This document shows positions 52,424-61,322 of a stretch of 64,000 bases of DNA, in pieces. How positions within the stretch are numbered: the first letter of the stretch is position 1; every line of letters starts with the position of its first letter. The notes under the pieces are model-generated. The model saw nothing but the letters and a program-made list of their open reading frames with translations, did no database searches and was not told where the DNA came from. Location of the stretch: NCBI RefSeq assembly GCF_031157315.1, contig NZ_JAVIFU010000003.1, forward strand, positions 62,001 to 126,000. The letters are read 5' to 3'. Made by a program: the position numbers and the translations under genes. This DNA is from Paenibacillus sp. LHD-38. GTDB taxonomy: Bacteria > Bacillota > Bacilli > Paenibacillales > Paenibacillaceae.

Positions 52424-53199
52424 CTAACGAACATCTCCCGCTATTATGTCTATGGTCGAAATCTGAATTTTATGACGGATAATCTTACAGCTGCGGCAGC
52501 CATTGCGATCGACACCGGACAGAATGAATCCGAATGAAGCTGCAAGCTGCTTGAATTTCAAATAGATTCCGCTGCCTTGAAAGGAAGGTGCAATAAAATC
52601 AACATCCTTATCGGCCTTCCCAACGTCGATCGCGAGCCCGGTTTGGTGTTCAGAGAGGCCGGCTTCACGTAGCAGGGATATCCGATTTTCTCTTCAGCGT
52701 TTTGCAAAATTAATTCGCGATCATCGCCCCATTGATCATAGCGATATACGAGGTAATCAACTTGATTGATTCCTGCTTGCGCGAGCAGCTGCTTCGAAAT
52801 GGCCTTGTCCAACGTAAGCGCAGAAGAAAGCACGCCATTCCCTACATAGGGAACATTGAGAAGCTCCATCATGCCTTGAATCGTTCCATCCTCTCCATTC
52901 GAGCCATGCAGCAGCGGCAATACGACCTTTCTTCCCGGCAAAGCGAAATGACTGACAAGCACCTTGCCGATCGATTCTGCGGCATCCGCATATCTTGGTG
53001 CAGCAATTAAGTCATTAAGCTCAAGCCCAAACCGGTTTAGCTTCTCAAGCGCGGTCCATATGCCATCGCGAGTAATATAAATAGGAAATATTTCAAATTT
53101 CGATTCATCTAGGGATAAAATGACGGTGTATGCTGTTTTCAAAGAAACCTCATGCTCGACGGACTTGCCGCCGTATAGGACATATAGCTTTGTTTTCAC
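52424..53199 (-). pseudogene. D-Ala-D-Ala ligase 5' part joined to a vanY-like D,D-carboxypeptidase fragment
   Basis: The GTG at 53199 (AGGAGG upstream) starts a Ddl ligase (VLYGGKSVEHEVSLKTAY, LLHGSNGEDGTIQG, LTLDKAISKQLLAQAG) up to YPCYVKPASL, about 180 of 350 or so residues. At 52650-52660 another frame takes over: GLSEHQTGLAIDVG, the zinc motif SxHxxGxAxD of VanY-type M15B peptidases, and then GSGIYLKFKQLAASFGFIL, where homology ends. The bases CCTCTCTG can encode both SL (ligase) and LS (peptidase), which points to a microhomology deletion. The ligase frame stops at 52558; the vanY frame stops at 52424. Confidence 0.75.
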
Positions 53200-53269
53200 A
53201 AGAAAAAACCTCCTAAAATCAACTCGTTATCTCTACCTAAAGATAACCGTCAATCATTAAGAGGCATGT

Positions 53270-53304
53270 AATTAAAGTTTAATTAAGTCTTAAGTTTCCT
53301 TAAA
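53270..53304 (-). promoter_or_regulatory. Direct repeats upstream of ddl, OmpR-type site candidate
   Basis: TTAA/TTAAG units recur at about 10-11 bp steps (53272, 53279/53283, 53290, 53300), the layout used by OmpR/PhoB/VanR-type regulators. They lie 70-105 bp before the ddl start. No such regulator is encoded nearby. Confidence 0.35.
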
Positions 53305-53308
53305 TTGT

Positions 53309-54526
53309 TTATATGCTTTTTTTACCCGAATCAGTTATTGCTCCAGCAAGCGTCTGTAAATCTTGACCTTGCAGAGCTCCCGCTATGAGCTCTGGCAGAC
53401 GATCAGGCGTACAGCCAAAGCAAGGAATGCCAAAGCCGGACAATCGCTTCGCAAGCTCCGCATCATAGGAAGGAACACCGCCATCAGACAATGCCAACAG
53501 GCAAATGACGCTAACCCCCGATTGACGCATATTTTCCATTCGACGGATAAGCGCTGACTGGTTGCCGCCTTCATAGAGATCGGAAATTAAAATAAAAAGC
53601 GTTTTTTTCGGATCATGGATAAACTGCTCGCAATATTGAACTGACTTGTTAATATCCGTTCCCCCGCCGAGCTGAATGCCAAATAGCATATCAACGGGAT
53701 CACTCGCGCATTGCTCGCTTAGATCAGCGACTTCCGTGTCAAAAGCAACGACATGCGTATCGAGCGAGGGCAAGCTTGCGAAAATCGATCCAATAATAGA
53801 CGCATAAATAACGGAATCTGCCATTGACCCGCTCTGATCAATATCAAGGATTACAGTCCATTCCTTACTGCGCCGTGCCCGCTCGAAAAAATAAAATTTC
53901 TCTGGAATAAGCAGCTGCCTTTCAGGATCATAATGCTTCAAATTACGGCGTATCGTCGTCTTCCAATCCAGCCCGGTTACGGAAGGAAGCGGAGAATGTC
54001 TCCTGCGGTTTAGCGCCCCGGTCACTGCACGGCGAATATCATGCGCCAGCTTCGCCATAATCTCCTCCACGACCTCGCGGACCAGTAATCTCGCCGTCTC
54101 CTTCGTTCTCTCGGGAATACGGCCCTTTAATGCAATGAGAGTCGCAACCATACGGATATCGGGCTTCACCTGCCTGAGCGTTTCGGGCTCAAACAACAGC
54201 TGGGTCAAGCCCTTTCTTTCAATCGCATCCGCTTGGATAACGGAAACGATATCGGAAGGAAAGAAGCTTCGGACATCGCCAAGCCATTTTGTTAGTTTAG
54301 GAGAAGAAGCGCCTAGTCCAGCCGAGCGTGCAGCGCTATTCCCTTGTTTATCTTTGGGATCATTAACCGTATCGTCATAAATAGCCGCCAGCGCTTCATC
54401 CATTAAGCTTTGCTCTTCATCAAGCAGTCCGCGCCCATTCGCCATATCGGACAGTTTGTCGTTTGCAGCTTGGCCTAAAATAAGACGCCAGCGCTTCAAT
54501 TGTTCGAATTGCTCATTATCGCTCAT
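53309..54526 (-). CDS. VWA domain protein of the MoxR-DUF5682 locus
   Basis: 405 residues from ATG 54526 (GGAG upstream, MSDNEQFEQLKRWRL); the open frame before it belongs to the previous gene. The von Willebrand A domain has a full MIDAS site: DIDQSGSMAD, the Thr in GGGTDINKS and the Asp in LISDLYEGG. An N-terminal helical part of about 200 residues precedes it. VWA proteins bind partners through a metal and typically work with MoxR ATPases. Last gene of the five-gene operon; the start lies 2 bp from the previous stop. Confidence 0.88.
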   Translation of the reverse strand: MSDNEQFEQLKRWRLILGQAANDKLSDMANGRGLLDEEQSLMDEALAAIYDDTVNDPKDKQGNSAARSAGLGASSPKLTKWLGDVRSFFPSDIVSVIQADAIERKGLTQLLFEPETLRQVKPDIRMVATLIALKGRIPERTKETARLLVREVVEEIMAKLAHDIRRAVTGALNRRRHSPLPSVTGLDWKTTIRRNLKHYDPERQLLIPEKFYFFERARRSKEWTVILDIDQSGSMADSVIYASIIGSIFASLPSLDTHVVAFDTEVADLSEQCASDPVDMLFGIQLGGGTDINKSVQYCEQFIHDPKKTLFILISDLYEGGNQSALIRRMENMRQSGVSVICLLALSDGGVPSYDAELAKRLSGFGIPCFGCTPDRLPELIAGALQGQDLQTLAGAITDSGKKSI

Positions 54527-54527
54527 C

Positions 54528-56855
54528 TTATAGGTCTCCAAAATCGAACTCGTTGAGCTCGTCCAATTTTTGTTGCTCTTCGCTGCTAAGCGGACGCTGC
54601 AGAACATCGGCAGCCTCAATCATGCCAATTTCCCATAGGTCTCCCAGCATTTCGGCAATAGCGTTCTTCTCTCTCGGTTCAAATGCAGCTAACGCCCTTC
54701 TAAGAAAGACCAAGGAACGCCGGAATTGCTCTTCATCAAGCGACGCCGTATACAGATCAAGCTGCTCCCAAAGCTGTCTGCGGGATAATAGCACATACCG
54801 GTTTCTTAGCGACATGCCTTCAAACCAGCCAGCGCCAATATCTGCGGGAATGCCAGGCGATAATCTTCTGGATACCTCCCTGGCTAAACGATCATTATCG
54901 ATAAGATTTCGCTCTAAAAGCAGTGCGAAGGCAAGTCCGGAGAGCTTCGCGTTACGGTCATCCCGATAGGCGAGCTCTTCCAACTGCGTTACCCAGCGCT
55001 CATCGTCTACCACATCGAAATGCTGCTGCGATACCGCGTGCATATCGATAACGGCCGATGCCATTTCCGCTGCCGCATCATCGCTGCATGCGGCAGAATC
55101 AACAAGAAGCAGCGTCCCCCTCAAAAACAGCTGTTGAAGCAGCGGGATTAAGACACCCGTATCCATTTTGCGGACATCCCCAAATTGTACTAATAATGAA
55201 AGTTCCCGAAGCGTGCCAGCAATTTGCGTGTAATCGCCGGCATCTACCGCTAATCGCTGCAGCGTTTGACGGGCATCCTCCATGGAAGCAGGAAGACCGC
55301 ATTGCCAAGCCGCCTTAACGAGAGCAGCTGCTTCTAATATATTCGTGCTTTGAGCCAACGACTCTTTTATTAAAAATGAAGCGGCAAGCTCAATCGTCTC
55401 CCCTTTCATAATGGATTCGACCGCTTCGATTTCCGCTTCCGGCGTCCAGCGCAGCACCCAGCTTTCTGCCCAGGTTGCGCTGTCCTGTCTGACAGCGCGT
55501 TTTTGGGCAAAGCTGATTTGCAGCAGCTGAATCCGCTCCAGGAAAAAGGATCTTCTTAAGTCGAGAAAAGCAGCATCCTCGGACTTCACTCTTCGATTTT
55601 CACGGAGATCCAGCTCCAGCTCAGTCGCAACGGTTGTCTTATATTTTTCTAGCTTCAACGTCTTCAGATTACGGTTCAAATCATCCTGTATCGGCGTTTG
55701 GCTGATGCCCTCGGGCAGAAAGCCGATGCTGGTTCCAACATCCGTTCTTACGATCGCATCCGCAACATTGGCGAGCTCCCCGTAACCAAGACAGGTAATT
55801 GCGGCATCATGAAGATCCCGTAATACCGGCAGCCTTCCACCATGCAAGGATGCTAATGATTCTGCGAGCCTAACGGCTTCAATAACGGAAGCTGCGGATC
55901 GAAACGTACCGCTCTCACGCATATGGCAGGCTATCGTAGCAAGATACAGCGAAGCCAGCTTGTCAGGATCTCCGCTCTTTGCACACTGCCACGCCAGCTC
56001 GAAATACGATGGTGCCATATTTCCTGCGCCGTAGCCGGAATGGTTCGACAGCTTATAGTACGAATAAGGCATCAAGGTAATCTTGGTCGGAACCGACGGC
56101 AAGGATGCGGCTTCCGCCGCTGTCAATTCCGATCGTTCCGCTACGAGCGCAGATGCATGATAGGCGCCAGTTACGACTACGATACGGTTCGGCGGAATGC
56201 CTTCGGCAATCGCCTTGGATATTTGGGAGCGCATGTAAGCCTCGCGGATTTCATTATGCGCTGCCTCCAATGGCGTATGAATACGCTCCTCTGCCTCGGA
56301 TAGCTGGCGCATTTCATTAGAGAATGCTTGTATGGCAAGGCGGTATGTTCCGGGCTTGTTTAATTGTTCAAAATACCGTTCCCAATACGTTTCGTCATCG
56401 GGTTCGCCCGCAAGTATTGCGACTTGCTCATAGCGACCGTTGATTTGCTGACGGTATTCGCGTGCACCTTCCGAATCCGCTTCTTTTTCCAATGCGGCAC
56501 TCCGGGCTGCATGCAAGCTGACGGATACATCCGACGGTAAATCGATAAACCTTGCCTCCGCGCCATTTGAGGCCGCCCACAGAAATGCCTGATATTCCGG
56601 GGAATATTCAGCCAGAGGGAAAACAACCGTTCGTATAGGCAGCTGCTCTGTATAGGCCAAAATTGCTATGGGAGGTTTCACTCTGCTTAACGTGATCTGA
56701 CTGATCAGCTCTGACGCATCCGAAGGACCCTCTACGAGTACTAAGAGCGGCTTGGTCTCATTTAAATAACTGATTAAATGGAGTGCTCCGTTTGGCGAGA
56801 GATGTCGCACGCCGAAAATATGGACGCCGTGCCTGGCAGCGGCACCCGCGCTCAC
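54528..56855 (-). CDS. DUF5682-like protein with TraB/TIKI-type motifs
   Basis: 775 residues, GTG start overlapping the MoxR stop (GTGA). The first 250 or so residues match the pattern of the TIKI/TraB/ChaN hydrolase superfamily: GVRH (15-18), LVLVEGP with E42, RFIDLP (102-107), REAYMRSQI (204-212) and TGAYH (229-233). The rest is helical with a few acidic stretches and no known motif. The superfamily link is my inference from these motifs; members are putative metal-dependent peptidases or esterases. DUF5682 is the name I recall for this family. Confidence 0.78.
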   Translation of the reverse strand: MSAGAAARHGVHIFGVRHLSPNGALHLISYLNETKPLLVLVEGPSDASELISQITLSRVKPPIAILAYTEQLPIRTVVFPLAEYSPEYQAFLWAASNGAEARFIDLPSDVSVSLHAARSAALEKEADSEGAREYRQQINGRYEQVAILAGEPDDETYWERYFEQLNKPGTYRLAIQAFSNEMRQLSEAEERIHTPLEAAHNEIREAYMRSQISKAIAEGIPPNRIVVVTGAYHASALVAERSELTAAEAASLPSVPTKITLMPYSYYKLSNHSGYGAGNMAPSYFELAWQCAKSGDPDKLASLYLATIACHMRESGTFRSAASVIEAVRLAESLASLHGGRLPVLRDLHDAAITCLGYGELANVADAIVRTDVGTSIGFLPEGISQTPIQDDLNRNLKTLKLEKYKTTVATELELDLRENRRVKSEDAAFLDLRRSFFLERIQLLQISFAQKRAVRQDSATWAESWVLRWTPEAEIEAVESIMKGETIELAASFLIKESLAQSTNILEAAALVKAAWQCGLPASMEDARQTLQRLAVDAGDYTQIAGTLRELSLLVQFGDVRKMDTGVLIPLLQQLFLRGTLLLVDSAACSDDAAAEMASAVIDMHAVSQQHFDVVDDERWVTQLEELAYRDDRNAKLSGLAFALLLERNLIDNDRLAREVSRRLSPGIPADIGAGWFEGMSLRNRYVLLSRRQLWEQLDLYTASLDEEQFRRSLVFLRRALAAFEPREKNAIAEMLGDLWEIGMIEAADVLQRPLSSEEQQKLDELNEFDFGDL

Positions 56856-57943
56856 GAACTCAGCTCACGGCAAGCACGATATAGCCCTCTCCACTCGGCT
56901 CCCCGTTTCTTCATCACGTTTTCCAAATATTCCTTCCATACCGCGTCATCCTTAGCTTCATCCTTCACTACCGCGCCGAGCAGGCCTGCTGCAAGATCCT
57001 CTTCGGCTACCTGGCCATCGCCAAAGCTGCTTGCCAGAGCCATGCTGTTGATCAGCAATGAAATCGCTTCGGCTGTCGAGATGGCACCGCTTGGCTGCTT
57101 GAGCTTTTCTTTGCCATCAAGGGTCATTCCGCTGCGCAGCTCGCGGAAGATCGTTACAACCTTGCGTACCGCCTCCTCTTCTGGAACTGCCTCTCCTAAC
57201 CTGTAATTTGAAGCGATCTCGCTTACGCGCTTGCGTACGATGGAGACCTCCGTTTCCAAATCGGAAGGTGCCGGAAGCACCACGATATTAAAACGCCGCT
57301 TTAAAGCGGCAGACATATCATTTACGCCGCGATCTCTTGTATTCGCTGTCGCAATAATAGAAAAGCCTCTCTCTGCCGGAATATCTCTTCCCAGCTCGGG
57401 GACTGAAATCGTCTTCTCTGACAAAATGGATATGAGCGCATCCTGCACCTCAGAGGCACAGCGTGATATCTCTTCAAATCGCGAGATCCCGCCTGTTTCC
57501 ATCGCCCGGTAAATGGGGCTTTTCACCAATGCTTCCTCCGTAGGGCCATTGGCCAGCAGCATCGCGTAATTCCACGAATAACGTACCTGCTCCTCGCTGG
57601 TACCCGCAGTTCCTTGTATGACTTTGGAGGAATCCCCATGAATGGCCGCTGTTAAGTTTTCGGAGAGCCAAGATTTTGCCGTGCCCGGCTCGCCGATCAG
57701 CAGCAGGGCACGATCGGTTAGCAAAGTAGCGATGGCGATTTCGACCAATCGCGTATGACCGATATATTTTGGTGTAATATCGACTTTGCCCGCACGACCG
57801 CCCGTAATAAAAGTAAGCACGGCCCGCGGTGACAGCTGCCAGCCTGCCGGCTTCTCTCCTTGATCATGAGCCTTCAATGCTTCCAGCTCGTGCGCGTAAA
57901 GCAGTTCGGCTGGCTGCCTTAAGATAGTTTGTTTTTTATCCAT
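56852..57943 (-). CDS. MoxR-type AAA+ ATPase
   Basis: 363 residues: Walker A LLIGEPGTAKSWLSENL, Walker B/sensor-like GGISRFEEISRCASEVQDALLS-type region, sensor 1 IIATANTRDRGVNDMSAALKRRF. MoxR ATPases act as chaperones that remodel or insert metals into partner proteins, usually with a VWA adaptor. It overlaps the HEAT-like gene by 25 bp and the DUF5682-like gene by 4 bp, so the proteins are likely made together. Confidence 0.9.
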   Translation of the reverse strand: MDKKQTILRQPAELLYAHELEALKAHDQGEKPAGWQLSPRAVLTFITGGRAGKVDITPKYIGHTRLVEIAIATLLTDRALLLIGEPGTAKSWLSENLTAAIHGDSSKVIQGTAGTSEEQVRYSWNYAMLLANGPTEEALVKSPIYRAMETGGISRFEEISRCASEVQDALISILSEKTISVPELGRDIPAERGFSIIATANTRDRGVNDMSAALKRRFNIVVLPAPSDLETEVSIVRKRVSEIASNYRLGEAVPEEEAVRKVVTIFRELRSGMTLDGKEKLKQPSGAISTAEAISLLINSMALASSFGDGQVAEEDLAAGLLGAVVKDEAKDDAVWKEYLENVMKKRGAEWRGLYRACRELSS

Positions 57944-59730
57944 GCTAGAAATCCCGCTCCTTCTGCTTCCGTTTCGATCTCTTCCGGCTTGGCCGCAACA
58001 TGATCGGCTAACTGTTTGATTTGATTCCGCGAGTACTCATAAGTGATTTTGTCCGCGATTTGGTGCAGCTTTTCCGCATAATGACTTGGCAGCATGGCTA
58101 TTAACAGCTGTTCCTCTCTCCCCACGTAATAATAAGATTTTTGCGTTGCAAGCTCCAAAGCGGTTAAGAACATCTCATCCGTTTCCCGGTGTCCGAGCCT
58201 AAATAACGTGTGAAAAAGGAGCAAGGTCCGCGGTTTCATCAGCTGAGGCGCGACCTTAGACTTCTCTACCAGATAAGCCGCGATCCTTTTATCTGGCGCT
58301 TTGACCAAACGGCATACCAGCTCTTCTTCATTAAGCTCCACGAATCGATCAACCCATCTCGCGTCCCACACCACATTCGTTTGTTCCTGCTGTCCCGAGA
58401 TCATTAGATCCAATGGATTAGACGTGTATGCATAAAAGGCTTGAAGCAGCTCACGCGTATTTTTGCCTTTTTTCTGCGTTAGGTAACCCTCATATTGATC
58501 GTATAGCTTGGCTGGCTCAAGAAAATGAAGCGCAGCCTTCAACGAGTAGCCTATTAACGGCGGCCGGCTATCCCGCTGCTCATGCAGATATGCTAATGCA
58601 AGCTTATCCTTGGAATACAACAAAATTTGAGCTGCTTCGTTCAAAATCAAATCGTATTCCTTGTGATCGACCTGCTCATTCGAGAACATTCGCATTAAAA
58701 ACTGTCTCACTGCGCTTTCATGCGCTTTGGTTTGAAAGCTTGAAATCACGCCGCCTAGCGTCTCTTTTACGGCGGCGCTTGGTTCACCTGATTCGATTTT
58801 ATCGATAAGCGCGGAGCCCAAGTGAAGCAGCTGCCCGGTTAAACGCGGCGCTGTACAAGCTTGTATCGGTGCGATCGCAAGCTCGGTATCCTTCTTCGCC
58901 AGCGCATCCATCAACCGGATGACAACCCGATCAGATTGAAACCCCGAAAGCGCGGTTAACGCAGCTCCGCGAATGTCTTTCTTTTTGTCATGCGACAATT
59001 CTAGCAGTTCCTCTTCGAACGCAGGAAAGCCCGCCATTAAAGAAATAGCAGCTAGACGAACGGGCGACGCGCCTTCCTTCGAAGCGGCAGATAACAGCGG
59101 CCAGAGCGCTTCGGATTCCGAGGTTAGCCGGTATAGGCAGACCAGCATTCTAGCATCTCCGCTGTTTCCCTGCATGTTGAACTGCTCATGCAAAATAGGA
59201 AGTACTGCTGCACTCATTTGCGGGATCACTTTTTCTGCGATATAATCTGCAATCTCAGCATAGCTGTCTCTTAGCCCGATCACCGCCGGAATGAACGCCC
59301 GAAAGTCGGTAAATAGGCCATCCTCTGCGCCTTGTCTGATGATCTCGAGTCGACCGGGACCGCGCTGGGTCAGCGCATCAAGCAGCGGTTTTAGCTTTCT
59401 ATAAGGGTACTCAGTGGATACTCGGACCGGATTGGCGGAATTCCCTAGCGGAAGAAGCTCGCCATCCGCATCCGCAGAGCTTTGGGTGTGCAGGACGGCG
59501 TGAAGCAAAACGGCTAAATCCAAGAGCTTACCTGCCGCATGCTCGGGCTTTGCCTCGGTAACCCCGTTAATCTCTTCAGCAACTCGTTTAAAAATGGGGG
59601 CTTTCTCTCCAAGCTGCTGAAGCTGCGGCAGCATCCGCTTTAGTCTTAAATCATCCGCCGCAATGCCAGCTCCCGCGATGACTAATCGGCGTACATCTTG
59701 ATGTAATTCTCTAAGTAATGAAATGCTCAT
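57919..59730 (-). CDS. HEAT-repeat-like protein (possible DUF5691)
   Basis: 603 residues from ATG 59730 (AAGGAG 6 bp upstream). Entirely helical, with repeat-like segments (VRLAAISLMAGFPAFEEELLELSHDKKKDIRGAALTALSGF; DRVVIRLMDALAKKDTELAIAPIQA). No catalytic motif. Probably a scaffold for the locus. The family name is from memory. Confidence 0.72.
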   Translation of the reverse strand: MSISLLRELHQDVRRLVIAGAGIAADDLRLKRMLPQLQQLGEKAPIFKRVAEEINGVTEAKPEHAAGKLLDLAVLLHAVLHTQSSADADGELLPLGNSANPVRVSTEYPYRKLKPLLDALTQRGPGRLEIIRQGAEDGLFTDFRAFIPAVIGLRDSYAEIADYIAEKVIPQMSAAVLPILHEQFNMQGNSGDARMLVCLYRLTSESEALWPLLSAASKEGASPVRLAAISLMAGFPAFEEELLELSHDKKKDIRGAALTALSGFQSDRVVIRLMDALAKKDTELAIAPIQACTAPRLTGQLLHLGSALIDKIESGEPSAAVKETLGGVISSFQTKAHESAVRQFLMRMFSNEQVDHKEYDLILNEAAQILLYSKDKLALAYLHEQRDSRPPLIGYSLKAALHFLEPAKLYDQYEGYLTQKKGKNTRELLQAFYAYTSNPLDLMISGQQEQTNVVWDARWVDRFVELNEEELVCRLVKAPDKRIAAYLVEKSKVAPQLMKPRTLLLFHTLFRLGHRETDEMFLTALELATQKSYYYVGREEQLLIAMLPSHYAEKLHQIADKITYEYSRNQIKQLADHVAAKPEEIETEAEGAGFLAWIKNKLS

Positions 59731-59751
59731 CCTATGCTCCTTTGTCACGCA

Positions 59752-61191
59752 TTAATAATATAATCGAATCATTTCATTTTCGGTAATCAGCGTTAGCGGT
59801 TGGGCAGTTAGCTTGCCTTCGGATAAATGATCCTCGAACATGACCAGTACCGCGGTATTTTTTATTTGCTCATGATTTAAATGAGGCAGCAGCTGCAGCG
59901 TGGGATGCCCAATTCTACTAATATTGCTCAGGGGCAGCCTTCCTCCTTGATCATCAATCAATACGCAGCCATTTTCCGTTTTAGCTACTTCAGCTGCATG
60001 GAGCAGCATGACTGGATTTTTATCGGCTAACGGGGTTTTTATATGGTTTTTTACCGCTTTTACAGCCGCGGCGGAGGATCGCTCAGCAAAGGATCGAATA
60101 TTTTTTCGGTCGGCGTCATTTAACTCCCTCATGGTCATTTCTTCCCACCGAACCCTTTTGTTCAAGTCACCCGGATATGTAAACAGCTCCTTCGTTTGAA
60201 CGGCCATATATACGGAATCTTCTTCCTTGATATGCTTAGCTGCTCGAAATGGCCGATAGTTGCGTGTAACGACGATTTCTCCGTCATGAAGCTGCAGCCA
60301 ATGCCCCTCATCCACATACTCTCCCCGGGCTTCATCCGTATAAGATCGGAAGTTTAGCTGGACCAGCTCAACATCCCTGCGAATAAGCTCCAGCTCGCGA
60401 AGCTCTGAAAGCTGCCATGCATGCCCGATCTTCTCTTCTAGATTACTTGTGATGTCCATCGGCAGGTCCGGATCCTCGATACGCGCTTTTATATAGTCCC
60501 GGCTTCGTTTAAGCAATGCGTGCAAGGAAGCTAGCTGTTCGAATGCTTCCGTATAAATCGCTTCATGGTTATCGCTGGTGTTTATTAATACGAATACCTC
60601 ACGAAGAGTTGCTTGCACACCTGGCACATAGTGATTGCCAAGCTGCTTCGCTTGGTCCTCATACATACGAATGGAGCGCATATCTAAGGAAGCCAAGCCT
60701 GCTTGCACCATTTGCTGGATCAGCTTATGCGCCAGCTCAATCCCCTCTAGCTGCGAAGCAAGCTTCTTAGCCAACGCATTTTTATTAACCTTGCGTTTGC
60801 TCTCCTTACCTTCCGGGGCTGCGGCGGTTTCTTTCTTTTTTTCCTCGCGCTTGTCTGCTTTCTCGCGTTTATCCGCGATATCAGAAGGAATATCCGCAAT
60901 GTCAAAGGTCTTGCCGTCCACATAGGCGTGCATGAGTCCTAAAATATGCTTGCATGGAAACTGTCGGCTTGGGCAGGAACAACGAAAAATAGGCTGCTCC
61001 GCTTTTAAAAAGTCTGCGGAACAGCTATAGGGCTCTTTGCCGCTGCCCTTGCATTCCCCGAAAAGCAGCGTTCCGTCTTCTGTGCGGGCTAGCTTTTGAA
61101 AGCTGTTTTTACGAACGAGATCCTTTCCGTTTTTGATCGCACCCGCGTTTAGCGCGAATGAATCAACATAAGCTTCTGTTAGTTCGGTCAT
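59752..61191 (-). CDS. SWIM zinc finger protein
   Basis: 479 residues from ATG 61191 (GAGGG upstream). The SWIM motif C-x-C-x6-C-x-H is visible in FRCSCPSRQFPCKHILGL near residue 75. A Lys/Glu-rich linker (DKREKADKREEKKKE) and a large helical region follow. SWIM fingers bind DNA or proteins. First gene of SWIM-HEAT-MoxR-DUF5682-VWA; the next gene starts 21 bp downstream. Confidence 0.87.
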   Translation of the reverse strand: MTELTEAYVDSFALNAGAIKNGKDLVRKNSFQKLARTEDGTLLFGECKGSGKEPYSCSADFLKAEQPIFRCSCPSRQFPCKHILGLMHAYVDGKTFDIADIPSDIADKREKADKREEKKKETAAAPEGKESKRKVNKNALAKKLASQLEGIELAHKLIQQMVQAGLASLDMRSIRMYEDQAKQLGNHYVPGVQATLREVFVLINTSDNHEAIYTEAFEQLASLHALLKRSRDYIKARIEDPDLPMDITSNLEEKIGHAWQLSELRELELIRRDVELVQLNFRSYTDEARGEYVDEGHWLQLHDGEIVVTRNYRPFRAAKHIKEEDSVYMAVQTKELFTYPGDLNKRVRWEEMTMRELNDADRKNIRSFAERSSAAAVKAVKNHIKTPLADKNPVMLLHAAEVAKTENGCVLIDDQGGRLPLSNISRIGHPTLQLLPHLNHEQIKNTAVLVMFEDHLSEGKLTAQPLTLITENEMIRLYY

Positions 61192-61286
61192 AGTTTCCCT
61201 CATTCATTAGGTTGTTTTTCATCCAATATTTCCACAGAACACTCTCTATTTCCTGCTTTTGGAGTGATTCAACCGGCGAGCATAAA

Positions 61287-61316
61287 GAAAAAACCCAGGC
61301 ATGTATGCGCCTGGGC
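61287..61316 (-). terminator. Terminator after the aldo/keto reductase gene
   Basis: CCCAGGC/GCCTGGG stem, then T6 on the minus strand. It also separates the reductase from the five-gene operon. Confidence 0.8.
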
Positions 61317-61322
61317 TTGCTT

